In this document: piece by piece, positions 1 through 5,540 of the stretch
How positions within the stretch are numbered: position 1 is the first letter of the stretch
Layout: each line of letters opens with the position of its first letter
Assembly: GCA_003509305.1 (NCBI GenBank)
Contig: DOMU01000111.1
Coordinates: 1 to 5,540, forward strand
Direction: 5' to 3'
DNA: 5,540 nucleotides
Source of the DNA: Desulfobulbaceae bacterium
GTDB taxonomy: Bacteria; Desulfobacterota; Desulfobulbia; Desulfobulbales; Desulfocapsaceae
The notes under the pieces: model-generated
The model's database searches: none
Seen by the model: only the letters and a program-made list of their open reading frames with translations
What the model was told of the DNA's origin: nothing
Made by a program: the position numbers and the translations under genes

Positions 1-40
1 AGTCAGGAGGAAAAATCGAAAGAGAAATGGAATAAACCAT
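1..40 (-). CDS. Possible start of a further operon gene, cut by the window edge
   Basis: On the minus strand an ATG at 40-38 lies 9 nt after the permease stop codon and opens a frame of 13 codons (MVYSISLSIFPPD) that has no stop before the edge. The only purine-rich stretch upstream is GGGA about 12 nt away, which is far for a ribosome binding site. No terminator-like hairpin is seen between the permease stop and the edge, so the operon may continue. Thirteen residues are too few to assign a family. The frame could be chance. Confidence 0.2.
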   Translation of the reverse strand, partial: MVYSISLSIFPPD

Positions 41-49
41 AAAGTGTAT

Positions 50-802
50 TCATCCCACAAACAGGTGTTTGCCCACCTTCAGCTCGATGGCATAGATGAG
101 AAAATACAGGGCCACGCCCATCACCGCCATGCCGAGGATACCGGCGTACATTTCCGGATACATCAGCACCTGATAGGTTGCGACGACAATATAATATCCA
201 AGGCCGTATTCGGTCAGCGACTGTTCAGCGATGAAGAGGACGGCCACCGCCGTGCCCACCGACAGGCGCAGGGCGGTCAGCACCGCCGGAATCGAAGCCG
301 GCAGATAAACATAGCGAAACAGGGCCAGGCGCCCGGCCCCAAGCGAGCGTACCGACAGGACAAGCTCCTTTTTCAGGCCAGCCGCTTCATCGCGCACGAC
401 GACGAGTATCTGGAAGAAGATGATGATGGCGATCAAGAGAATCTTGGAAAAATCGCTGATGCCGATCAGAACATAAATGACCGGCAGAAAAACGATCTTC
501 GGGATCGGGTAAACGATGGCGATGAGCGGCCCGACAACGCGGTCGAGTTTCGGCATTTGCCCCAAGGCCAGGCCCAAGGGCGCGGCAAACACCAAGGCCA
601 GGAGCACCGCCGCCAGCACCCGCCCGGTCGAAGCGAGAAAATGCAGGCCCAGTTCACCCACCATGCCACGGCAGAATATCGGCACCACCGTCAGCGCCGA
701 CGGCAGAATATCACGATCGAGCAGCATGGCCGCCGCCTGCCACAGGACGAAAAACATGGCGATACCTAAAAAGGCATCGGTCAGCGTCGTTTTCTTGCGC
801 AT
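50..802 (-). CDS. ABC importer permease, NitT/TauT/SsuC type
   Basis: This 250-residue inner-membrane protein is the channel subunit of an importer and probably acts as a homodimer, since no second permease gene is present. Hydrophobic segments fall at about residues 8-29, 60-82, 91-115, 119-137, 176-194 and 218-240, giving the usual six helices of the BPD_transp_1 fold. The ATPase-docking EAA loop is clear: E139-A140-A141-G142, then RSLGAG at 152-157 and YLP at 166-168. The segment YPIPKIVFLP at 98-107 is typical of SsuC/TauC proteins. Length is normal for the family. The start is 19 nt after the ATPase stop, with a GAGG at 817-814 that is 11 nt from the ATG, a rather long spacing. It is last of the four clear importer genes. 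The ligand cannot be read from the sequence: family members carry nitrate, taurine, alkanesulfonates, pyrimidine precursors and others. Confidence 0.95.
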   Translation of the reverse strand: MRKKTTLTDAFLGIAMFFVLWQAAAMLLDRDILPSALTVVPIFCRGMVGELGLHFLASTGRVLAAVLLALVFAAPLGLALGQMPKLDRVVGPLIAIVYPIPKIVFLPVIYVLIGISDFSKILLIAIIIFFQILVVVRDEAAGLKKELVLSVRSLGAGRLALFRYVYLPASIPAVLTALRLSVGTAVAVLFIAEQSLTEYGLGYYIVVATYQVLMYPEMYAGILGMAVMGVALYFLIYAIELKVGKHLFVG

Positions 803-821
803 GAAATATGCCGCCTCATTG

Positions 822-1631
822 TTACGCCGCGCCTCCGTCCCGCCCGGCCAAAAGCTCCTTCAGCTCGGCGCAGCGTTCGAGAAAGGCCGGGGATTCACGC
901 GAAATGTCGCCGTGCAGGCACCGGTTGTCAATGACCGTGGCCTGGCTGTTGACAGAGGCGGAAAGCACAAGGATTCTCTCGCCTAAAATCACCGCCTCCT
1001 CAATGTCGTGGGTGACGGTGAAAAGCGTCAGGCCGGATTCGCGGTGGAAGGTATTCATGACATTTTGCAGGTCTTCCCTGATCGGCGCGTCGAGGGCGGA
1101 AAAGGGTTCATCCATCAACAGCAGATCCGGCTCCATGACGAGCGTCCGGGCAATCGCCGCCCGCTGCCGCTGCCCCCGCGACAACTGCGCCGGATACATC
1201 GCCGCCAGATGGTCGATCTTCAGCCAGCGCAGCCAATAGCGTATTTGCTCCTCTTCCCGCTCACGGTCGCTTTTATGATAACCCGGGCTATGGCGGCCAT
1301 CCGGCCCGTAAAAGCGGCGGATATTCAGCCCCAGCCGGGTATTGTCGAGGATGGTCGCCCACGGCAAGAGACCATGATCCTGCAAAATCAGGCCAGTGGC
1401 TGGGCGCGGGCGGACAAGCGGCTGACCGCCAACCCGTATCTCGCCGGCCTGTGGATGATTGAGTCCGGCGACCAAATACAAGAGCGTCGTCTTACCGCAG
1501 CCAGACGGGCCAATGACGGTCCAGGCTTCGCCCGGCTGGACAGCGCAGGAAAAATCATCGAAGACCAACCGCCCGCCGTCGTAGGCGAAACGCAGGCCGC
1601 GCGTCTCGATCATCGCCACGGCACGAGTCAT
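822..1631 (-). CDS. ABC importer ATPase, NitT/TauT/SsuB type
   Basis: This 269-residue cytoplasmic nucleotide-binding subunit would power the adjacent permease. All core motifs are present: Walker A GPSGCGKT at 41-48, Q-loop Q84 (LILQDHGLLPW, a form common in TauB/SsuB relatives), signature LSRGQRQR at 150-157, Walker B LLLMDEP at 170-176 with D174 and catalytic E175, the D-loop SALD at 178-181, and the switch histidine H208 in VTHDIEEA. The signature has Arg where the consensus LSGGQ has its first Gly, a tolerated variant. The Q-loop to signature distance is 66 residues, against 52 in the MacB ATPase of this same window. The excess is a charged stretch at about 105-128 rich in Arg, Asp, Glu and His. 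The ATG overlaps the upstream TGA as ATGA, implying translational coupling. M7 is an alternative start. The protein should be catalytically competent. Confidence 0.96.
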   Translation of the reverse strand: MTRAVAMIETRGLRFAYDGGRLVFDDFSCAVQPGEAWTVIGPSGCGKTTLLYLVAGLNHPQAGEIRVGGQPLVRPRPATGLILQDHGLLPWATILDNTRLGLNIRRFYGPDGRHSPGYHKSDREREEEQIRYWLRWLKIDHLAAMYPAQLSRGQRQRAAIARTLVMEPDLLLMDEPFSALDAPIREDLQNVMNTFHRESGLTLFTVTHDIEEAVILGERILVLSASVNSQATVIDNRCLHGDISRESPAFLERCAELKELLAGRDGGAA

Positions 1632-2575
1632 GGTAAAAAGGCGTCCGTCACCGAGTCGCTGTAACTTGGTGGACGGTCAATCAGCTTTGTTTCGACCATC
1701 CAGGCCATGGCATCATCCCACTGCTTTGGCCCCGGCACCTTGTGGCGCGGCATCGGCGGGATGGGATAAGTGGCGGCGACATTTTTGGGCAGGCCAATTT
1801 TTTTCAGGAAAAGCGGCCGGAACCGTTCCGGGTTATCGTTGATGACGGCGCAGGCTTTATCCCAGGCGCGCATGAAGGCTTTCACCTCGGTCGTTTTTTT
1901 GTCGAGGGAGCTGGTGGCAAAGGTGATGGTGCTGAGGCTGTAACCGGCAATGGCCAGGTCGTTAACGATTTCTCTGGCTCCGGCGGCCATGGCGGAAAAA
2001 CCCATTTGATCGGGCAAAACCGCCGCTTTGATCTGGCCGCTCATCAGGAGTTGCATCCGTTCCGGCAGCACCGGCACCGACTGGTAAACAATTGATTTTT
2101 TCGGCAGCGACGCCAGCATCCTGCTGGTGACATATTCGATGACGGTATGGCGCGCGACACCGATGGGCACCCCGGCCAGATCGTCAACACTTTTTATCGG
2201 CGAATCCTTACCAACCACGATACGGAATCCTGGAGAATTGCCCAGCGGCTGGCGGGCGATGGAAATGATTTTGGCGCGGATTTCGCCACGATTCTGGCTG
2301 GCGGTACTGGAGATTTCGTTGAGCATCCCGTCGATCCGTCCGGCCTGCATCAGTTGCTCGCGCTCGATGGCGCTCCCAACGAGCAGCAGCTTAACGTCAA
2401 GGCCCTCGGCGGTGAAAAAACCTTCCGCTTCGGCGACATAGGCGGGAAAGGCATCCGGCACCGCCAAAAATGCAAAGCTGAGCGGCGCCGTCCGCGCCCA
2501 AACGGCCTGGGCAGGCCAGGCCAACAAAAAGATGAGAGGCAGAGCAAAGCGAAGAAGACGGTGGCTCTGAAACAT
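1628..2575 (-). CDS. Periplasmic substrate-binding protein, NitT/TauT (NMT1-like) family, copy 1
   Basis: This 315-residue protein would capture the ligand in the periplasm and deliver it to the permease. An N-terminal signal peptide is visible: a basic residue pair, a hydrophobic core at about 8-20, and AxA sites ending near A24 or A27. There is no lipobox cysteine, so the protein should be soluble. The mature part opens with a beta-strand and the family-typical PAYVAEAEGFF at 44-54. I chose the ATG at 2575-2573 because AGGA lies 6 nt upstream and because it gives a length and signal peptide matching the upstream paralog. A longer in-frame form from a GTG at 2632 (334 residues) would bury the signal peptide behind 19 extra residues and lacks a ribosome binding site. 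The mature protein has a single cysteine (C242), conserved in the paralog. Ligand unknown. Confidence 0.93.
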   Translation of the reverse strand: MFQSHRLLRFALPLIFLLAWPAQAVWARTAPLSFAFLAVPDAFPAYVAEAEGFFTAEGLDVKLLLVGSAIEREQLMQAGRIDGMLNEISSTASQNRGEIRAKIISIARQPLGNSPGFRIVVGKDSPIKSVDDLAGVPIGVARHTVIEYVTSRMLASLPKKSIVYQSVPVLPERMQLLMSGQIKAAVLPDQMGFSAMAAGAREIVNDLAIAGYSLSTITFATSSLDKKTTEVKAFMRAWDKACAVINDNPERFRPLFLKKIGLPKNVAATYPIPPMPRHKVPGPKQWDDAMAWMVETKLIDRPPSYSDSVTDAFLP

Positions 2576-2581
2576 GGTTTT

Positions 2582-2585
2582 TCCT
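2582..2585 (-). promoter_or_regulatory. Ribosome binding site deciding the start of the downstream binding-protein gene
   Basis: AGGA on the minus strand sits 6 nt before the ATG at 2575. It favours this start over the upstream in-frame GTG at 2632 and ATG at 2623, neither of which has a comparable site. Confidence 0.65.
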
Positions 2586-2628
2586 GAATCGTTTGAGGAA
2601 GCGGCCTGACGGAACCAAGTCATTAGTT

Positions 2629-2643
2629 TCACACAGCGGTCAT
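2629..2643 (-). other. Four-codon ORF overlapping the stop of the first binding-protein gene
   Basis: ATG at 2643-2641 overlaps the TGA of the 2640-3578 gene as ATGA and reads M-T-A-V then stop. The ATPase gene begins in the same way at the end of the other paralog: ATGA overlap, then M-T-R-A-V. The peptide is probably not functional. It may be a decayed copy of the ATPase start left by the tandem duplication. The match is short and may be chance. Confidence 0.3.
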
Positions 2644-3578
2644 GGCAAAAAGGCTTCCGTCACTGAATCTTCGTAACTTGGCGGATTGTCAAGCAGTTTT
2701 GCCTTCACCATCCAGGCCATGACGTTGTCCCATTGTTCCCGCGAAGGCGCCTGGTGACGCGGCATTTGCGGGATGGGGTAGGTCGTGGCGATATTTTTCG
2801 GCACACGGATTTTTTCGAGGAAAAGCGACCGGAACCGTTCGGGGTCGTTGTTCATCGCGGCGCAGGCTTTGTCCCAGGCACGCATGAAGGCTTTCACTTC
2901 GGCGGGTTTGCCATCCAAGGCGGCGGCGGCAAAGGTGATGGCACTGAGACTATAGCCGGCAATGCTGAGATCGTTGACGATTTCCCTGGCCCCGGCGGTC
3001 AAGGCGGAAAAACCCAGAGGGTCAGGCAAAACCGCCGCCTTGATCTGACCGGACAGCAGAAGTTGCAGCCGTTCCGGCAGCACCGGCACCGATTGGTAGG
3101 CAATCGACTTTTCCGGCAGTGATGCAAGCATCCTGTTCGCGAGGTATTCGTTGACGGTATTTCGCGATATGGCAATCGGCACACCGGCCAGATCGCCGAT
3201 GCTTTTCACCGGCGAATCCCGGCCAGCCATAATCCGGAATAAGGGGGCGTCAGCCAGGGGGGCGCGGGCGATGGCGATGATTTTAACGCGGATTTTGCCG
3301 CGGTTCAGGCTGGCGGCGCTGGCGATATCGTTAACCATGCCGTCGATCGACCCAGCCTGCATCAGTTGATCGCGCTCAGCGGCGCTGCCCATCGGCAACA
3401 GCTTGACCTCAACCCCCTCAGCGGCAAAAAATCCTTTCGCTTCCGCCACATAGGCCGGCAGGACATCCGGTATCGGCAACAGCGCCAGCCGCAGCGGCGC
3501 TGACCACGCCGGTGAGGCCAGCAAAAGGAGGAACGGTAAGTAAAAGCCGAGAAAATGACAACGATTGAGCTTGAACAT
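2640..3578 (-). CDS. Periplasmic substrate-binding protein, NitT/TauT (NMT1-like) family, copy 2 (first gene of the operon)
   Basis: This 312-residue protein is a paralog of the next gene downstream (1628-2575). It has a signal peptide with a hydrophobic core at about 9-22 and likely cleavage near residue 26 (AWS before A27), with no lipobox. The mature parts align without gaps for 285 residues at about 70% identity by hand count. The best-kept blocks are SVPVLPER, SGQIKAAVLPD, GAREIVNDL, VKAFMRAWDKACA and the C-terminal DSVT-AFLP. The first mature residues and the region around 100-160 differ most. The ATG follows GAGA at short spacing. As promoter-proximal gene it is likely the most highly expressed. 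It probably feeds the same single permease/ATPase pair, giving the importer two receptors of similar or overlapping specificity. The ligand cannot be deduced. Confidence 0.94.
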   Translation of the reverse strand: MFKLNRCHFLGFYLPFLLLLASPAWSAPLRLALLPIPDVLPAYVAEAKGFFAAEGVEVKLLPMGSAAERDQLMQAGSIDGMVNDIASAASLNRGKIRVKIIAIARAPLADAPLFRIMAGRDSPVKSIGDLAGVPIAISRNTVNEYLANRMLASLPEKSIAYQSVPVLPERLQLLLSGQIKAAVLPDPLGFSALTAGAREIVNDLSIAGYSLSAITFAAAALDGKPAEVKAFMRAWDKACAAMNNDPERFRSLFLEKIRVPKNIATTYPIPQMPRHQAPSREQWDNVMAWMVKAKLLDNPPSYEDSVTEAFLP

Positions 3579-3655
3579 AGCTTTCTCTCATCATTTTGTA
3601 TTTTTTGCCGATGGCACGGCGGATGGCGCTAAACCATGAAAAAATAGGACACACT

Positions 3656-3673
3656 TCCTTTTTGCCAAAAGGA
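3656..3673. promoter_or_regulatory. 7-bp inverted repeat over the predicted transcription start
   Basis: TCCTTTT at 3656-3662 and AAAAGGA at 3667-3673 are perfect inverted copies around a 4-nt loop. The repeat abuts the candidate -10 box of the importer promoter and spans its predicted start site, a position suited to a repressor operator. It could instead be a weak hairpin at the 5' end of the transcript. A terminator is less likely, because neither strand has a GC-rich stem followed by a T tract. Confidence 0.35.
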
Positions 3674-3702
3674 TTATCTTTCGCGCCTCGTTCATGCCGC
3701 AA
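3673..3702 (-). promoter_or_regulatory. Candidate sigma70-type promoter for the importer operon
   Basis: On the minus strand a -10 box GATAAT (3678-3673, 5 of 6 to consensus) lies 18 nt after a weak -35 box TTGCGG (3702-3697, 3 of 6). Transcription would start near 3666, leaving a leader of about 88 nt before the first gene. An alternative is TTGACG at 3732-3727, 18 nt from TATTGC, with a better -35 and a worse -10. This is prediction by eye only. Confidence 0.35.
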
Positions 3703-3882
3703 GCAATACCCGGCCAAGCGGGCGGGCGTCAACAGGAAAGGGAGCGCTTTTTCGTTGCCCTTTGCCGCGGACCGCACTATGTAGTTGTGTCCCGTGTCAC
3801 CCCTCGTGAACGGAGTGAAATGGAAAGTTGTGCCTTGGCCCATTTCGTCACCAGCGGAATGAGAAAAAGCAGGTAAACCGCC

Positions 3883-3909
3883 ATGCAAGGTTTTCAATAT
3901 GCGGAGTAA
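3883..3909 (+). other. Possible 8-codon leader ORF overlapping the macA start
   Basis: ATG at 3883 reads MQGFQYAE and stops at 3907-3909, overlapping the macA start in another frame. An AGG at 3871-3873 lies a plausible distance upstream. It could affect macA translation by start-site competition or reinitiation. An ORF this short is easily produced by chance, so support is weak. Confidence 0.15.
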
Positions 3910-5086
3910 AAAACTGTGGATAACGCTGGCCGTCGTGGTTGTGGCGGCGGCGGGCATCTGGTTCTGGCGCGGCCATGAAGACAAGCCGCAGGGCTTCATG
4001 ACCGGCAAGGTTAAACGCGGCGATCTGGAAATCACGGTTTTGGCCAGTGGTCTCGTCGAATCCGAAAATCTGGTCAGCGTCGGCGCCCAAGTGTCGGGTC
4101 AGCTCAAGTCACTGAAGGTCGAACTCGGCGATGTGGTGAAAACCGGGCAGTTGGTAGCCGAGATTGATTCCCTGCCGCAGCAGAACAATGTGCGCACGCG
4201 GACGGCGGCGCTGGTGGCGGCCAAGGCGCAGAAGGCGGCGAAAGAGGCCTCTTTGAGGCAGGCGGAACTGGCCTATCAGCGGCAAAAGATGATGCGCAAA
4301 ACCGAAGCGGCGAGTCTTGCCGATTTCGAGGCCGCCGAGGCCAACCTGGGCGTCATCAAGGCCGACATCGCGGCGCTGGACGCTCAGATCGATCAGGCGT
4401 CGATTGCCGTCGATACCGCGAAAATCGACCTCGGCTACACCAAAATCAATTCGCCGATTGATGGCGTCGTCGTCGCCATCGTTACCAAAGAAGGCCAGAC
4501 GGTCAACGCCAACCAGACGGCACCGACCATCATCATGGTGGCGCGGCTTGACGTGATGAACATCCGGGCCGAAATATCCGAAGCCGATATTGTCAAAGTC
4601 AAACCGGGCCAGAAGGCCTGGTTCACGATTTTGGGCGAACCCGACAAGCGCTATCCCGCCAAGCTGCAATCGATCGAACCGGCGCCGGAAACCATTACAC
4701 AGACGAGCGGCATCGCCAATGCCGCCAGCACGTCGAGTTCAGCCGTCTATTATATCGGCGTTTTGCAGGTTCCTAATTCCGAAGGCAAGCTGCGCATCTC
4801 GATGACCGCTGAAGTCAACATCATTCTCGATCAGGCCCAAGACGCCCTGCTGACCCCAGCGGCCGCCTTGGGTAAAAAAGGCAAGGATGGCCTGTATGCC
4901 GTGCGGGTCGAGACAACACCCGACAAATATGAGGAACGTCGCGTCAAGATCGGTCTGAACAACAACGTCCAGGCTCAGGTGCTGGAAGGGCTGCAAGAAG
5001 GTGACAACGTGGTGATCGGCGAAGCCCAGCCCGCCAACCAGCCCGCCAGTCCGCCAGCCCGCCAGCGCAGACCACGGATGATGTGA
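3899..5086 (+). CDS. macA: MacA-type periplasmic adaptor of a MacAB-TolC efflux pump
   Basis: This 395-residue membrane fusion protein would link the inner-membrane MacB to a TolC-like outer-membrane channel. A single N-terminal anchor spans about 6-23. The first half of the lipoyl domain contains [10 protein letters not shown] (60-69) and [14 protein letters not shown] (77-90), both MacA-typical. An Ala/Lys/Glu-rich coiled-coil hairpin covers about 94-177. The second lipoyl half starts at [11 protein letters not shown] (179-189), followed by the beta-barrel ([13 protein letters not shown]) and the membrane-proximal domain. The hairpin tip keeps R128 and S139 of the RxxxLxxxxxxS docking motif, with Met at 132 instead of Leu. 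There is a Ser/Ala/Thr-rich loop at about 267-282. The C-terminal tail (374-395) is Pro/Arg-rich, making the protein longer than E. coli MacA (about 371). AAGG lies 8 nt before the ATG. The gene overlaps macB. Substrates of relatives include macrolides, peptides and glycolipids; the one here is unknown. Confidence 0.94.
   Translation: MRSKKLWITLAVVVVAAAGIWFWRGHEDKPQGFMTGKVKRGDLEITVLASGLVESENLVSVGAQVSGQLKSLKVELGDVVKTGQLVAEIDSLPQQNNVRTRTAALVAAKAQKAAKEASLRQAELAYQRQKMMRKTEAASLADFEAAEANLGVIKADIAALDAQIDQASIAVDTAKIDLGYTKINSPIDGVVVAIVTKEGQTVNANQTAPTIIMVARLDVMNIRAEISEADIVKVKPGQKAWFTILGEPDKRYPAKLQSIEPAPETITQTSGIANAASTSSSAVYYIGVLQVPNSEGKLRISMTAEVNIILDQAQDALLTPAAALGKKGKDGLYAVRVETTPDKYEERRVKIGLNNNVQAQVLEGLQEGDNVVIGEAQPANQPASPPARQRRPRMM
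5027..5064 (+). repeat. Short degenerate tandem repeat in the macA 3' end
   Basis: The 10-mer cagcccgcca occurs exactly at 5027-5036, 5039-5048 and 5055-5064, with related sequence between. It encodes part of the Pro/Ala/Gln-rich tail of MacA. It looks like a small slippage-type expansion that lengthened the C terminus without disturbing the macB overlap. Confidence 0.7.
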
Positions 5087-5540
5087 TGACGGCGCTCATC
5101 GAACTGCGAGGCGTCTGCCGCGACTATCCCGCCGGCGAAGAGACGCTGCGAGTACTGCACGACATCGACCTGCGCATTGAGGCTGGGGAGATGGTGGCGA
5201 TTGTCGGCGCCTCCGGCTCCGGCAAATCGACCTTGATGAATATCATCGGCTGCCTCGACCGGCCAAGCGCCGGCCACTATCTGGTCGATGGCCAGGAAAC
5301 CAGCCAGCTTTCACCGGATGAACTGGCGCGGCTCAGGCGCGAGCATTTCGGTTTCGTCTTCCAGCGCTATCATCTTTTGGCTGATCTGTCGGCGTTGGAA
5401 AATGTGACGATTCCGGCCATGTACGCCGGTATTGGCAAAGATTCACGACGAAAACGCGCGACCGGACTCCTGACCCGCCTGGGCATGGGTGAGCGTTTAC
5501 ACCATAAACCGGGGCAGTTATCGGGCGGCCAGCAGCAGCG
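5086..5540 (+). CDS. macB: MacB-type ABC exporter, N-terminal ATPase part (truncated by window end)
   Basis: The visible 151 codons encode most of the nucleotide-binding domain that energises MacAB. Walker [10 protein letters not shown] is at 41-49, and the MacB hallmark [15 protein letters not shown] at 84-98 includes the Q-loop Q93. The signature LSGGQQQ is at 145-151, just before the window ends. Walker B, the H-loop, the four membrane helices and the periplasmic domain lie beyond the edge. The N-terminal order ([11 protein letters not shown], then [20 protein letters not shown]) closely follows E. coli MacB. The ATG at 5086 shares its A with the macA stop (TGATG), so translation is probably coupled; no separate ribosome binding site is evident. 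Pairing with macA supports the name over the related LolD or FtsE ATPases. Confidence 0.95.
   Translation, partial: MTALIELRGVCRDYPAGEETLRVLHDIDLRIEAGEMVAIVGASGSGKSTLMNIIGCLDRPSAGHYLVDGQETSQLSPDELARLRREHFGFVFQRYHLLADLSALENVTIPAMYAGIGKDSRRKRATGLLTRLGMGERLHHKPGQLSGGQQQ

Larger units (their letters stand above)
1628..3497 (-). repeat. Tandem duplication of the binding-protein gene (units 2640-3497 and 1628-2485)
   Basis: The mature coding parts of the two genes are both exactly 858 nt including the stop and align at protein level without an insertion or deletion. DNA similarity is also visible, for example in the blocks encoding SVPVLPER and FMRAWDKACA. The signal peptides and the 64-nt spacer are not clearly alignable. 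About 30% residue divergence indicates an old duplication that has been kept, not a recent or assembly-generated one. Confidence 0.9.
3579..3898. promoter_or_regulatory. Divergent intergenic region between the importer operon and macAB
   Basis: These 320 bases hold no credible gene. Open frames exist on both strands, but they run across the starts of both flanking genes out of frame and have no ribosome binding site. The part next to the importer (about 3580-3680) is AT-rich and carries the candidate minus-strand promoter and an inverted repeat. It also has a short direct repeat, gccgatggc at 3607-3615 and gcggatggc at 3619-3627. The middle (about 3700-3780) is GC-rich. I found no convincing sigma70 promoter pointing toward macA and no known riboswitch. 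Confidence 0.6.

Noticed and set aside
5..10. AGGAGG on the plus strand as a ribosome binding site
   Set aside because: The next ATG (27-29) opens only two codons before a stop, and the region is antisense to the operon end.
44..769. Plus-strand 241-codon open frame opposite the permease gene
   Set aside because: It is antisense to a clearly identified permease. Its composition, rich in His, Gln, Arg and Asp, is typical of a shadow frame.
1628..2632. Longer 334-residue form of the downstream binding protein from GTG at 2632
   Set aside because: It has no ribosome binding site, would place 19 residues before the signal peptide, and does not match its paralog. The ATG at 2575 has AGGA 6 nt upstream.
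3607..3627. Sigma54-like -24 box (TGGCACG at 3612-3618) on the plus strand
   Set aside because: The GG-N10-GC spacing is not met: the downstream GC is one base out. It would also leave a leader of roughly 260 nt before macA.
3601..3627. Rho-independent terminator near the T tract at 3601-3606
   Set aside because: On the plus strand the T tract precedes the GC-rich part instead of following it, and the stem (GCCG/CGGC) is only 4 bp.
3579..3666. TPP riboswitch in the leader of the importer operon, considered because NMT1/THI5-like binding proteins can serve thiamine-precursor uptake
   Set aside because: No CUGAGA-type conserved core or other thi-box elements are visible in the short leader.
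3418..4035. Minus-strand open frame of 205 codons crossing the intergenic region
   Set aside because: It covers the starts of both the binding-protein gene and macA in other frames, has no ribosome binding site or recognisable domain, and its ends are shadow translations of those two real genes.

Overview
The window looks like chromosomal DNA from a Gram-negative, moderately GC-rich bacterium, most likely a proteobacterium. The evidence is that both substrate-binding proteins have cleavable Sec signal peptides without a lipobox cysteine, so they would be free in a periplasm. A MacA/MacB tripartite-efflux pair, which needs an outer membrane, is also present. I cannot name the genus from the sequence.

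The layout is two divergent gene blocks around a gene-free region at about 3579-3898. To the left, on the minus strand and in transcription order, lie two tandem paralogous substrate-binding proteins (2640-3578, then 1628-2575), an ABC ATPase (822-1631) and an ABC permease (50-802). Spacing is tight: 64 nt between the two binding proteins, a 4-nt ATGA overlap into the ATPase, and 19 nt before the permease. Together they form a complete NitT/TauT/SsuABC-type importer with one permease, one ATPase and two binding proteins. A further gene may begin at position 40 and run off the left edge.

To the right, on the plus strand, lie macA (3899-5086) and the first 151 codons of macB (5086-5540, cut by the window end). 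They overlap by one base. They encode the periplasmic adaptor and the ABC ATPase/permease of a MacAB-TolC-type exporter.

The intergenic region carries a candidate minus-strand promoter with an inverted repeat over the predicted start site, and no obvious sigma70 promoter for macA. The clearest evolutionary signal is the tandem duplication of the binding-protein gene: about 70% protein identity over 285 ungapped residues by hand count. The spacer between the copies has a four-codon ORF that resembles the first codons of the ATPase gene. I see no RNA gene, CRISPR array, insertion sequence or phage gene, and no convincing undescribed system. The window is mostly ordinary transport genes with a few points worth checking.
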